DNA from: a virus
Virus record (IMG/VR): IMGVR_UViG_3300035670_000455
Coordinates: 1 to 42,906 of that record
Length of the DNA stretch: 42,906 nucleotides
Strand: one strand, 5' to 3'
Part shown: positions 21,377 through 32,600 of the stretch, one piece after another
Layout: each line of letters starts with the position of its first letter
Numbering within the stretch: the stretch's first letter is position 1
The notes under the pieces: model-generated
The model's input: the letters and a program-made list of their open reading frames with translations, nothing else
Told to the model about the DNA's origin: nothing
Databases searched by the model: none
Program-made: the position numbers and the translations under genes

Positions 21377-24300
21377 AACCAGGGCAGTTATTAATGTTGA
21401 TATTAATACTGGTGATGCTACTGCAGCACTTAGATCTCTTCAGTCTCAACTTAATGCCTTTAATTCAACTTTAACAAAGTCTTCTGCTGTTCAATCAACG
21501 GCAATAAGAAATGCTAAAGATAATCTTACTGAACTAGTTAATGCATCACGTTTCTTTTCTGCTGAAACTGTCAGAATGCAGACTGCTGCTTCAGCACTTG
21601 ATAAAACACTTTCTAAAGGCCAGGTAACTCTTGGTCAATTCTTTGGTGCAAAGTTTAGAAAAGACAGTCTTGCTGCAGCACAAGTTCTTTCTCTTGCAGA
21701 AACTAGAGCAGCAGCACTACAAACACAGTTTGTTGCTACAGGTGCAGCAGCAAATGGTATGCGAGAAGCAATTGCCATTAGACCTCTTCAGGCATTTAAT
21801 AGTGCGGCAGTTGTTAGTGCTCAAAAACTTGCTATTCATAGAGCAATGCTTCAACAAGCAACCACATCTATGATTAACTTTGGTAAAAATACACAGTGGG
21901 CTGGTCGTCAGCTTATGGTTGGTTTTACTGTACCTCTTACAATTTTTGCAGCAGCAGCAGGAAAATCATTCAGAGAACTAGAAAAAGAAGCGGTAAACTT
22001 TAAAAAGGTTTATGGAGATGCATTTACTCCTCCAGAAGAAATGGAAGAAAACCTTAATGCTGTAAAAGAACTAGCAAAAGAATATACTAAATATGGTATT
22101 GCTGTAAAAGATACTGTTGCCCTTGCTGCACAGGCAGCGGCTGCTGGTGCTCAAAATAAAGATCTTCTTGATGCTACTACACAAGCAACTAGACTTGCAA
22201 CACTTGGTCAGATGGAACAAAATCAAGCACTTGAAACAACAATATCATTACAAAATGCCTTCAAGCTTTCTGGTGATGATCTTGCTAAATCAATTAACTT
22301 CTTAAACATGGTTGAAAACCAAACAGTTGTTACCCTACAAGATCTTTCTGCAGCAATTCCTCGCGTCGCACCAGTTATTAAGGGTCTTGGCGGAGATGTT
22401 GAAGATCTTGCAGCATTTCTTGCTGCTATGCAAGAAGGTGGAGTAACAGCAGAACAAGGAGCAAACGCATTAAAGTCTGGTCTAGCATCACTAATTAATC
22501 CAACAGAAAAAGCAAAGGAAGCTTTGCAGGGCATGGGAATTTCTTTAGATTCAATTATTCAAATGAATCGTGGAGATCTTATGGGAACAATTCAGGGATT
22601 TGCAGACGCACTAGACACCCTTGATACATTTAGTAGACAACAGGCACTTGAAAAAGTATTTGGAAAATTCCAGTATGCAAGGCTTGGTGCTCTTTTTGAC
22701 AATATTAATAAGAATGGAACACAGGCAGCAAGAGTATTAGAAATGACTGGAATGTCAGCAGCAGAAATGGCTGCATCAGCAGAAAAAGAACTTGGAGCAA
22801 TTGAAGAATCTGTCGGTGTAAAGTTTACTGCTGCAATGGAAAAACTCAAACTAGCAATTGCCCCCATTGGTGAAATGTTTACAAAAATGGCAATTCCAAT
22901 TGTTAATTTCTTTGTTGATATTCTTGATAAGTTTAATAATCTTCCAGACTTTGCAAAGAAGTTTATTGGTCTTGGAACAGTAATTACTGGTATCGTAATA
23001 CCTGCTGGAACAATGTTTTTAGGCTTACTTATGAACTTGGTTGGAACATTGGTTAAGTTTGGAAGTATGATTGGAATTGCATTTAAGGGATTCCTATCTG
23101 GTGGTATAAAGGGAGCATTTGATGCAGTAAGTCAGGCAACAAGATATATGGCTTTATCAGAAATAGATGCCTCTTTAGCTGCCCAACAACTTGCTGGAAC
23201 TACTGAAGCAGTAAACATTGCCCTACTTGAACAAGTTGGAGCAAGTGAAAGTGCTCAGGCAGCAGTAATGGAACTAGCACTCGCATATGAAATATTAGGG
23301 CAACAAATGCGTGAAGCAGGAATTCAAAATGAACTTGTTTTTGGTACGGGTGCAGCAGCAATGGGAGTAGCAGGTAAAAAGGGACCAAGAGTTAGAAGAA
23401 ATCGCGGCGGTACAATTCCAGGATCTGGAAATACTGATAAAGTTCCAGCAATGCTTACCCCTGGTGAATTTGTTATTAATAAGAAAGCAACACAAGAAAA
23501 CTTACCATTGCTCAAACAAATAAATGATGGTGGAAAAGTTCCAGGATTTATTTTAGGAGGAGCAGTTATTGGATCACGTTTATTAGCTGCTGCCACTTCT
23601 GTAAAATCAAGACCATTGACAATGCCCATGGGGGCAATGCCAGTTTCTTTGCCAACAACAACCATGGCTAAAAGATTTCAAGCAGCACATCTAGGTTCAG
23701 CATATCCTACAACATCTCAGATAACTGCATTAAGATCACAAAAGGTTAAAAAGAGTGCAAGATTAGATTTTGCAGAAACTCTATCAAAGTCTGGATTACC
23801 AGTAATTGGTCTAACAGATGATTGGGTTGTTGTTTCTTCAGCATTAAATCAGGCGGCAAAAAGAAGAACAACAAAGCCAATGACAATAAGACGAGCTATT
23901 GAAGATCTTTACGAAAATAAAGATAGTCTTAGAATAGGACCAGCAATGTCAAGGGCTGGAGTTTCACAAGATAAATTTGTTGATGAATTAGCAGAGTCTT
24001 TGCTAAATAGAAATAGAAACAGGCTTGATGATTTTATTACAGACATAGAATTAGAAGCAGCAAGAGATGCTGTCTATAGTGGATTGGGAATTCAAAAAAA
24101 TCTAAAGGGAGTCAGAATACCTGGAGAAATAGAACTTTTTGAATGGGTGGCAGCTAGAAAAAATATTCCAATAGAAAATGTTACTGAGTCACTTTTAAAA
24201 TCAGAACTAAAAGGTGTTGGATTCAAACTTACCTCTGCCCAAGCTGGAGGAAAAAGATCTTTAGTTCATATAGCCACTGGGCAAAGTGAAAGATTAGGAG

Positions 24301-27300
24301 ACTCTACAAGTTTTAGATCTGCAGCCGCTGTTCCATTAAACAAGGGTGGAATGATAGTTCCAGGACAAGGAAATTCTGATACTATTCCTGCCATGCTTAC
24401 TCCAGGAGAATTTGTTGTAAATAAAAAAGCTACACAGTCTAATATGGCACTTCTTAAAGCAATTAATGATGGAAGAATAAAGGGATACGAACTTGGAGGA
24501 CTAGTAGAGTCTACCCCTGGACAATATCTTGTTGAAGGAAGAAACGGTAGAATATTTGGTCCAATGCCATATAATCAAGCAATAAATAGATCAAAACAAC
24601 TTGTTTCTGCAAGAGCAAGAAGATCAATTGCCCAAGCAAAACCACGAGGAACAATGATGCGTGGAGCAATGGGTGGAGCATCGATGCTAGGTATGACGGC
24701 AATGATGGGTGGAATGATGATTCCTGGTGTTGCAGAAAGTCCCGTTGCGTCAACAGCAATGATGGGAGTCGGAACAGCATTAAGCATGGCTCCAATGCTT
24801 GCTGGTATGGGACCAGCTGGTCTTGCTATTGCTGGTGTAGCAGCAGCAGCCACAGCAGCAGGAGTTGCACTTTATAAATGGAGAGATAGTGTAGATACTG
24901 CTGCAAGACAAGCAGCAGATTTTGGAGCAAACCTTGGTGGTACAGCAAATGCATTAAATAATGTTGCTTCAATGCTTGGTCAACAAACTCCAGCACAAAG
25001 ACAAGCACAACTACAACTAGGAATATCAGAACAAGATATTAAAAAACTATCAGAGTCTACAGAATTTCAAAATATATTCACATCAGAAGAAGGACAAAAG
25101 TTTATTACAGATCTTGAAAACGCAACATCTGCAGATAGATTTAAGAAGCTTTCTGATTATTTAACATATGCTATTGCAGCAGGATTTATGGATGCTTCAA
25201 TGGCACAGTCTTTTGCAAAGGGTATATCTGCTCAAATAGGAGATGCAATTTTAGGATCTCAAGTTGCAAGTGCAATTTCAAAAACAGAAACTGGACCTCA
25301 GGCACTTATAGACCTTGGAGAAAAAAGAATTCAAGAAGCATCAAATGTAATTGCAAATGTTATTGAAAATAACAAAGTTTCTTATCAAGATTCTTCAAAG
25401 GCAATTGGTGCTGCAACACAAATTATTCAGGATTTTTCTAATGCAGAAGAATTAGCTCGTGAGCAATATGCTACTGGAGCAATTACATATGAAGAATTAC
25501 AATCTGTTGTTCAAAAATCAAGAGATATTCAAAATGATTATACAAATGCTATTGAACAAGCAATGAAAAAAACATCAGATTTTGGTGGAACAATGCAAGC
25601 AGTTAAAGATCAAATAATAGCTGCAGGATTAGCAACACCAGAAGAACTTAAAGCAATGGAAGCAGCAGCTCAGCCAAAGGGAATAGTTAGAGGAGGAGAA
25701 GTTTCTGGCTCTCAAGTATCAGATGTTATTGCTGGAAGAATAACTGAGTCTTCTGTAGGATTTATAAATTCAAGAGAACTACAAGCTGCACAGCAACAGG
25801 CTCTATTTTCTGGAATGGCACCAGCAAATATAATTTCAATATCAGAACAAATATCAACTGGTAAGGGTCCAATGTTTGATCTTTATCAACAAGCGATTGC
25901 TAGAGGTCAAGGTGGTGGTACTGCGTTTGAAACAGCGGCTGCAGCACAGGAGATTGCAAACATGGTTCCTCTTATAAAAAGTGCTTTGCCAATTGCAATG
26001 CAAAAAGAAAGAGTACAAAACGCGGTTCTTGACTTTTCAATATCTGGTGGAGATCCAACTGCACTTGCTTCTATAATTGCATCTCTTCCAGAAGATGGAA
26101 TAGCAAGATATGAATTTATTACAGATTTTAGAGGATTTGATCCAGAACAACAAACTAAATACATATCAGACTTCCAAAAACTTTCATCCCTACTTGGCTC
26201 AGAATTTGCAAATCAATTCCAGGCAAGCTCAGAATATCAAAACGCTATTAAGGCTGGAACAGAAGATGCTCTTGTTGCAACCGTAGAAAAAGCATCATCA
26301 GTCTTTGGAGATAATACACAAAAAATAATTGATTATTCAAAGCAAACAGGAATAAGTCTTACAGAATTAACACAATATGGATCTGATTTAGCATCAATGT
26401 CTTCAGATCTTCAATTTAGATTAGATATAGATTTATCAGATCCTGAAATTGTAAATAAATTTGGTCCAATTGCAAAAACATTAAAAGAAAATTGGCCTAT
26501 ACTACAAAATCTTAATAAAAATGTTGATTTAAAACTTTATACAGAATTTTTAACTAAAGATGGAGAAGGAAATGATTTGCCTCCAGGAGAAGTTGCAAAT
26601 AGAACACAGCAGCTAAATAAACTATGGAAGCAATTTGAAGCTGGAAAAACTGTAGAAGCAAGAAAAGCAGCATACCTTCAACTCTATACACTTCAAAATG
26701 GTGCTCCAGTTTCTCAAGCCAAATATGATGAAATGTGGAATGATCTTGTTTCAGAATTTGGGCAACAAAGAATAGCTAACTTACCAGCAGATCAACTTAA
26801 TAAAGTATTTCAAATTAATGCTGAAATACAGGGTGCAGAAACAGCAATTGAAGCTTTAAGAGGAATGGCTGCTGCAGCATATGCAATGGAAAATATTGCA
26901 AAGGGTGATGAGTATATACAAAGAATGCAAGATCTTCAAAGTAGCATAAAAGGTCTTGAAGCACAAAGAGTTTCAACAGTAAGATTTTCAAAGCCAATTG
27001 ACCGTGGCAATGGAGGTGGCGGAGGACAAAAGTCTATTGCTGAGCAACTTGCTGAAAAAGCAAAAGAGTCTCAAGCTATGCTATCTGGAATAACAAAACT
27101 AAGGGATACTAGAGGATTTAAATCTTTTATTTCTGGACCATTTGCTCCAGAATTCCTTGAATATCTTAGATCACAAGGAGCAGAAGGTCTTAAACTAATT
27201 AAGGGTGGACTAGATAAAGTTAGAGCTGTATATGCAGACTATATTAAAGATAAATCAGCACAGCTTGCTTCCCAAGCAATGATTGCCCCTGGTCTTAGAA

Positions 27301-29051
27301 GAGAAGAGCTTAATTCAATGAGACAAGAGATTTCTTTAAGAAATAAGTTAAAGTCACAGGGTAGATCACAAGAAGAAATTGATTTTATAGTTGAAAGAAC
27401 ATCTGAGTATAAAAAACTAATTGCAGCAAATAAAGATTTTATTGCCCAAGAAATGAAAAAACCAAAGGGGCAAAGAGACAAAGAATCAATTTCAATATTA
27501 AAAGAACACAATTCTGTAATGCAAAAAGATATTAGTTTAGTAGAACAAGATGCTGTTGCATATATGAAATTAGCTAAGGCACAAAAATATGCTCAAATGT
27601 CTACAGAAGATTTAACAAAAACACTTAGAGACTTGCAAATGGAAGAAAATGATATTCTTAGACAATTAGATGAAATTAGAATTATAAAGCCATTACAGGA
27701 TCAACTTGAGGCGCAACAAAAAATTAATGATGGAATTAGTAGATCTATAGAGCTTAAGCAAAGAGAAGCAGACACTATTGGAAGAAACATAGAATTAAAA
27801 CAAAGAGAGCTTGAACCAATTGATGATCAGATTACAGCATATGAAGATCAAATTGATAAAATTAATGAAGCATATGATTCTCAGCTAGAAGCATTAGATA
27901 AAATTTATCAAAAAGAAGAAAGTCTTGCTAGATTAAGAGAAGGAAAGGCAAATGTTGCTACTGCTCTTGCTAGAGGTGATATTGGTGCTGCTGCTCAAGC
28001 AGCTATGGAATTGCAAAGAACAATGGCTGCTCAACGCCAAGAAGATGCAAGAAGTGCAATTGAGCAGGCAAAACAAAATGAAATTCAAGCAGTAGAAACA
28101 AACATTAATGCTCTTAAAGATCAAAGAAAAGTTATTGAAACTGAAATAGCAAACTTACAAGAACAACAAAGAATAAAACAAGATGAAATTTATAATCTTG
28201 AACTTAGTAGAATACCAGTTCAAGATGAAATTTATAGATTAGAAAATCTAATTACAACAGAAGCAGATAAGTTAGATGATCAATATACTAATGCAGCTAA
28301 TGAAGCAGCAAATCTAAGAGATAGGCTTATAGAAGTAAAAAATGAAGCCTATGCTGTTGCTGCTGCATTAAGCGCACAAGCTAATGCTCAAAATAGTCTA
28401 AATGCTGCAAATGCTGCTGCAAATTGGACACCAGCTGGTGGTGGTCAGATTTATGGTAGTGAAGCACAAAATAGAATGTTTGGTGGAAATATTAATAAAT
28501 ATGCTATTGGTGGTATGGTTTCATATAAAGGATCAAGAGAGCCAGCACCAGGATTTATGATGGGTGGAAAAATAAAGAAGTTTGCAACAGGATCATTTGT
28601 TCCTGGTACTGGAATGACAGATAAGGTTCCAGCTATGCTAACACCAGGAGAGTTTGTTGTGCGTAAGTCTGTTGCTCAACAATATGCCCCATTATTAGAA
28701 AATCTTAATGGTCAAATATATCCAAAGCTTGGAGCATTTGGAGCATCAAAACTTAATTTCTCTTCACCATCATTCTCTGGAGGCCCAGGATTTACTGCAA
28801 GCGATATAAAGTTTAATGTTCCACCAACGGTAAATTCATTTATGTATCCGCAGTCAACAACAATTGGAAATGAAACAGATATTACATCTAATACAACAAA
28901 CTATGTATCTGGACCAACTACTGTACAATATAACTATAACCTAAGCGTATCTGCTGGAACAAATGCATCACCAGATGATATTGCTAATACAATTCTATAC
29001 AAGATTAAGAGAATAGAAGACAGAAACATAAAGGGAACTCAAATTGGCTAA
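21369..29051 (+). CDS. Tape measure protein
   Basis: A 2560-aa protein that spans the tail lumen and sets tail length. The N-terminus is helical with Ala-rich segments. Residues around 180-500 resemble the TP901-type core (YTKYGIAVKDTVALAAQAAAAG, split here by residues typical of that family). Hydrophobic stretches occur at about 532-580 and 1100-1165, as expected for a protein that inserts in the host membrane. Three copies of a PAMLTPGEF[VI] motif are at about 692, 1005 and 2419. Residues 2130-2360 form a long coiled coil. TTG 21369 is the start; it overlaps the chaperone stop as TTGGCTGA. An additional domain lies between the first two motif copies. Confidence 0.95.
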   Translation: MAETRAVINVDINTGDATAALRSLQSQLNAFNSTLTKSSAVQSTAIRNAKDNLTELVNASRFFSAETVRMQTAASALDKTLSKGQVTLGQFFGAKFRKDSLAAAQVLSLAETRAAALQTQFVATGAAANGMREAIAIRPLQAFNSAAVVSAQKLAIHRAMLQQATTSMINFGKNTQWAGRQLMVGFTVPLTIFAAAAGKSFRELEKEAVNFKKVYGDAFTPPEEMEENLNAVKELAKEYTKYGIAVKDTVALAAQAAAAGAQNKDLLDATTQATRLATLGQMEQNQALETTISLQNAFKLSGDDLAKSINFLNMVENQTVVTLQDLSAAIPRVAPVIKGLGGDVEDLAAFLAAMQEGGVTAEQGANALKSGLASLINPTEKAKEALQGMGISLDSIIQMNRGDLMGTIQGFADALDTLDTFSRQQALEKVFGKFQYARLGALFDNINKNGTQAARVLEMTGMSAAEMAASAEKELGAIEESVGVKFTAAMEKLKLAIAPIGEMFTKMAIPIVNFFVDILDKFNNLPDFAKKFIGLGTVITGIVIPAGTMFLGLLMNLVGTLVKFGSMIGIAFKGFLSGGIKGAFDAVSQATRYMALSEIDASLAAQQLAGTTEAVNIALLEQVGASESAQAAVMELALAYEILGQQMREAGIQNELVFGTGAAAMGVAGKKGPRVRRNRGGTIPGSGNTDKVPAMLTPGEFVINKKATQENLPLLKQINDGGKVPGFILGGAVIGSRLLAAATSVKSRPLTMPMGAMPVSLPTTTMAKRFQAAHLGSAYPTTSQITALRSQKVKKSARLDFAETLSKSGLPVIGLTDDWVVVSSALNQAAKRRTTKPMTIRRAIEDLYENKDSLRIGPAMSRAGVSQDKFVDELAESLLNRNRNRLDDFITDIELEAARDAVYSGLGIQKNLKGVRIPGEIELFEWVAARKNIPIENVTESLLKSELKGVGFKLTSAQAGGKRSLVHIATGQSERLGDSTSFRSAAAVPLNKGGMIVPGQGNSDTIPAMLTPGEFVVNKKATQSNMALLKAINDGRIKGYELGGLVESTPGQYLVEGRNGRIFGPMPYNQAINRSKQLVSARARRSIAQAKPRGTMMRGAMGGASMLGMTAMMGGMMIPGVAESPVASTAMMGVGTALSMAPMLAGMGPAGLAIAGVAAAATAAGVALYKWRDSVDTAARQAADFGANLGGTANALNNVASMLGQQTPAQRQAQLQLGISEQDIKKLSESTEFQNIFTSEEGQKFITDLENATSADRFKKLSDYLTYAIAAGFMDASMAQSFAKGISAQIGDAILGSQVASAISKTETGPQALIDLGEKRIQEASNVIANVIENNKVSYQDSSKAIGAATQIIQDFSNAEELAREQYATGAITYEELQSVVQKSRDIQNDYTNAIEQAMKKTSDFGGTMQAVKDQIIAAGLATPEELKAMEAAAQPKGIVRGGEVSGSQVSDVIAGRITESSVGFINSRELQAAQQQALFSGMAPANIISISEQISTGKGPMFDLYQQAIARGQGGGTAFETAAAAQEIANMVPLIKSALPIAMQKERVQNAVLDFSISGGDPTALASIIASLPEDGIARYEFITDFRGFDPEQQTKYISDFQKLSSLLGSEFANQFQASSEYQNAIKAGTEDALVATVEKASSVFGDNTQKIIDYSKQTGISLTELTQYGSDLASMSSDLQFRLDIDLSDPEIVNKFGPIAKTLKENWPILQNLNKNVDLKLYTEFLTKDGEGNDLPPGEVANRTQQLNKLWKQFEAGKTVEARKAAYLQLYTLQNGAPVSQAKYDEMWNDLVSEFGQQRIANLPADQLNKVFQINAEIQGAETAIEALRGMAAAAYAMENIAKGDEYIQRMQDLQSSIKGLEAQRVSTVRFSKPIDRGNGGGGGQKSIAEQLAEKAKESQAMLSGITKLRDTRGFKSFISGPFAPEFLEYLRSQGAEGLKLIKGGLDKVRAVYADYIKDKSAQLASQAMIAPGLRREELNSMRQEISLRNKLKSQGRSQEEIDFIVERTSEYKKLIAANKDFIAQEMKKPKGQRDKESISILKEHNSVMQKDISLVEQDAVAYMKLAKAQKYAQMSTEDLTKTLRDLQMEENDILRQLDEIRIIKPLQDQLEAQQKINDGISRSIELKQREADTIGRNIELKQRELEPIDDQITAYEDQIDKINEAYDSQLEALDKIYQKEESLARLREGKANVATALARGDIGAAAQAAMELQRTMAAQRQEDARSAIEQAKQNEIQAVETNINALKDQRKVIETEIANLQEQQRIKQDEIYNLELSRIPVQDEIYRLENLITTEADKLDDQYTNAANEAANLRDRLIEVKNEAYAVAAALSAQANAQNSLNAANAAANWTPAGGGQIYGSEAQNRMFGGNINKYAIGGMVSYKGSREPAPGFMMGGKIKKFATGSFVPGTGMTDKVPAMLTPGEFVVRKSVAQQYAPLLENLNGQIYPKLGAFGASKLNFSSPSFSGGPGFTASDIKFNVPPTVNSFMYPQSTTIGNETDITSNTTNYVSGPTTVQYNYNLSVSAGTNASPDDIANTILYKIKRIEDRNIKGTQIG
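23398..28710 (+). repeat. Three-copy PAMLTPGEFV repeat in the tape measure gene
   Basis: Copies are at about 23398-23563, 24337-24500 and 28580-28710. Each encodes a Gly-rich lead-in with PG-x-G-[NM]-[TS]-D, then PAMLTPGEF[VI]V and a basic/Ala segment followed by a Leu-rich helix. Copies 1 and 2 are most alike (both continue NKKATQ). The copies bracket other domains and may be linker modules or sites of domain exchange. Confidence 0.75.
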
Positions 29052-29691
29052 TACAACATACATGCGTGGTAGGTGGGATCTTAATGGTCTTCGTAATAGG
29101 CCACAGGCAATCTTATGGTCAGATAACTTTGGAACCATTGACGATACAGTGTATATTAATCCAATTACTAGTGCATCAACATCTTTGCAACTAACAGTTC
29201 CAACTGGTACAGAATATGATGACTTCATAATCCTTTCTGATCATAATAGGCAAGAACTATCTTTTGCCAAACAAAGAATAGAAAATAAGCAAAGAATGAT
29301 TAATGGAACTATGAGGTCTTATCATATTGCAGATAAACTACAAATGTCTGTATCTTGGGATAATTTACCATCAAGATCTTTTAGTAAAGATCCACTTTTT
29401 GATGAAAATACTGGTAAGTCAACAGCATCAGATATAGAACTGTATACTGTTGATGGTGGTGCTGGAGGAGCAGAAATTTTAAAATGGTATGAGGATCACC
29501 CAGGCCCATTTTGGATGTTATTAGCATATGATAAATATACAGATTTTAGTGGTGAAAATAAGTATAACTATCTTAGCCAATATAATCAAATAATTCAAGT
29601 ATATTTTTCATCATTTGATTATAGTGTAGTAAAAAGAGGCGGAACAACACATGACTTCTGGAACATCTCTTGTACTGTTGAGGAAGTCTAA
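29044..29691 (+). CDS. Minor tail protein (distal-tail-like position)
   Basis: A 215-aa protein directly after the tape measure, where the distal tail protein usually is encoded. It begins MANTTYMRGRWDL and contains LSFAKQRIENKQRMINGTM, MSVSWDNLPSRSF and a Trp/Tyr-rich C-terminal half, the style of actinophage minor tail proteins. The TTG start overlaps the tape measure stop as TTGGCTAA, mirroring the junction at the other end of the tape measure gene. A later ATG at 29062 would remove five conserved-looking residues and is less likely. It ends overlapping the next ATG (TAATG). Confidence 0.7.
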   Translation: MANTTYMRGRWDLNGLRNRPQAILWSDNFGTIDDTVYINPITSASTSLQLTVPTGTEYDDFIILSDHNRQELSFAKQRIENKQRMINGTMRSYHIADKLQMSVSWDNLPSRSFSKDPLFDENTGKSTASDIELYTVDGGAGGAEILKWYEDHPGPFWMLLAYDKYTDFSGENKYNYLSQYNQIIQVYFSSFDYSVVKRGGTTHDFWNISCTVEEV

Positions 29692-32600
29692 TGTGGAAAG
29701 ACCCAAAAGGTAAGTTAGAAAATTATGTTCAAGTTTCTAATACTTTACAAATAGAATCATTAGTTATTGCTGAATGGAATATGAATGACTTTCAGACTTT
29801 AGCAAACTATGGCGTATACAGATACCGCCCAACAACAGCATCATCAGCATACTACAGGGTTCCATCAAGCTACGATCCAACAGATATAGGCGACTACTAT
29901 ACAGACTCAGATAAATCATTTTATACATTCTCGGACTTTGTAACTGATACAGATGAGCCAGTTCTATTTGAATCACAAGAGGTAGATAGATCTCTATACT
30001 TTGATCTTAAGGAATGTGTTAAACCATTTAGACCAAGATCTGGCATTAATAAAGCACTATACTTTCCAGAAAAATATATTGATAGTGTAAGAAGTGCAAG
30101 AAGACCAAGATACTATATGGCATCACGATATGATACGTTTAAATACTGGAACTCATATAGAGTACAAGTAGAAGATGGTTCTACACAAGAGCGTGGAATA
30201 TCGTTTGTTGACAATCCAGATGGATTTAATAATTCAATTGGATATCTTATAGAGGATACCGCTCCATTCTTTGTTTATGAAAATGTCATTCCCACTAATA
30301 GAATTGTTGTCAAGATGCAAACAAATCTAGCTGACACTTCTTCACCAGAAAATATAAGAATTAAATCTGATGAGACAATAACTGATCCATTACAAAATAG
30401 AAGTGAGTCAAGCATTCCACAGAGATGGAAAATTGAATATTTAGACGAGTCAGATAATTGGATTACCGCAGTTTCATTTGATGAAAATTCATCAAGAAGA
30501 GATGGTACAGAAATTGTAAAATGGGATGGAAACGTAGAGCTTTACTATGGAATAAAAATTCCAGAAGAATTTAAGGATTCTTTTAATCTTATATCATACC
30601 TTGACTATGAATCACAACTTCCATTAGACAACCTTAATGGAGAGTCATATGTTATTGGTGCATCAGAAAGCTCTTCTGGAACACTATACATTTGGAGTTC
30701 TGAAATATTAGACTGGATAACAAACGAGGTATCGTATGGATTCTCTTTATTGGAAGATGACGATACAAAAAGAGTTGGTCTTATTACAGACTTGACAAAT
30801 CCAGAATACTACAAAACACTTGATGGGTTTGTTATCTACAAAGAACTTGTTTTTATAAAGGGTGTAAGAGTCGTAGTAGAGTCAATGATAGCTCCAGACA
30901 CTACATTTGACCTAATAGAAATATCTCCTAGATTAACAGTTGATCTATCTAGATATGTTACATCATACAGCTTTTCAAAATCTATCGCTAACGATGACAC
31001 AGGAATACCAGTCGGTGGTCTTTTAGCGTCAAATGGAGAGTTGTCAATTCTTAATGATGATGGTTCATTTACAGAGAACAATATCATTGCATTTGAAAGT
31101 GATGATGTTGTTATAGGAAAGACACCAAGGATTGGTAGTTTAATTTCTCAGTATATGAAGCCAAATATTAAGTTTACATTCTATGAGTCTATCCTTAATG
31201 TAGATGGCTATGATAAATTTATTCCAATGAAGACTATGTATTCAGAAGAGTTTTCTGGAAGTGCAGGTGGATCATCCACTGTCTCTATTCCAATAAGGGA
31301 CTTCTTCTTTAGAGTTGAAAGCTTAAGAGCACCATCAATGTTTCTTACAGATGTTAATTTTACATCAGCCGTCGCCATGCTAATGGATAACATCGGGTTT
31401 AGTAATTACATATTTAAAGGTTTTGATGACGTACAAGTGTCTGGAAGTGGAACACTATATCCAAATGAATACCCTCCGCTACCAGAGGGTGTGGTCTTTG
31501 CAGGAGGGTCACCATACTTTGACGAAGCAACGGGAAAGCTTATTTCAAAAAATGATGCTTGGGAAGTATACTGGTCATATACTGGAGATGAGTATCGTAA
31601 TACGCAGCAACAGTTCTTACAAAGTATGTATGACACCGTTATTCCATACTTCTTTGTTTCGCCAGACTCTTCTGTTGCAGAAGTTCTTGTTGACCTAGCC
31701 CTATCGTGTCAGACAGCTATGTTTTTTGACGAATATAACAACCTTGTCGTAATGCCAAAAGAGTATATTCTTCCATCAAATAATGAAAGACCAACAGATA
31801 TTACTCTCTATGGTCAATCAGAACTAAGTGGAGGATCATTGACTGCTCTTCCTAACATTATAAATATTAGTAATTCAGAAACAAAGATCATTAATGATGG
31901 CACAATTAACTACAACATTAGATATATTCAAAGAGAGGCAGGATCTCTTGCTCAGGCTGGATATATTGATAAGGATAAGGTTTTTGGATATAAGCCAGTT
32001 TTATTATGGGAGGTAGGAGGAACTAATGAAACAAAGACTGTTAATGAAGAAGTCAAGCAAACGTCTGCCTATACATTAGGTGCTGCCGCACTTAATACTA
32101 CTCTTTCTTCCTCTGCTCCATATGTAGAAAATAACGAAATTAAAAATAATATTATTGATCTAGGAGAAAATGTTTATTGGCTTCCAAGATTCCAAAGCTA
32201 TGTGTATGCCAATGGAGAAATAATACGATATGATGCAGTAGAATATGATATCTCTGGAACGGGTAAAAAATGGATATCGAATAACTCAGAGTATCAAAAG
32301 TACTTTGGATCTCTTCCATTTAATGGAAAAATGTATCCCACTGGTAACATAAGAATATTTTGTGAGCCATATTATGTTGAATATGAAAATGCACCCGTAA
32401 CAACTGGACTTGATACCAATGTTACATATAAAAATGGTGAAGTAAGAAGGCATGGTAGAGGACAATTTGGAACAAACATAGTAGAGCACACTGCTGGTAT
32501 ATCAGAATACTGGACAGCGAATGATTATGTTCGTGGATTAAAGATGGATTCAAAATATATCTTTAGCACAACACCAACATCAAAAATTACATATCCAACT

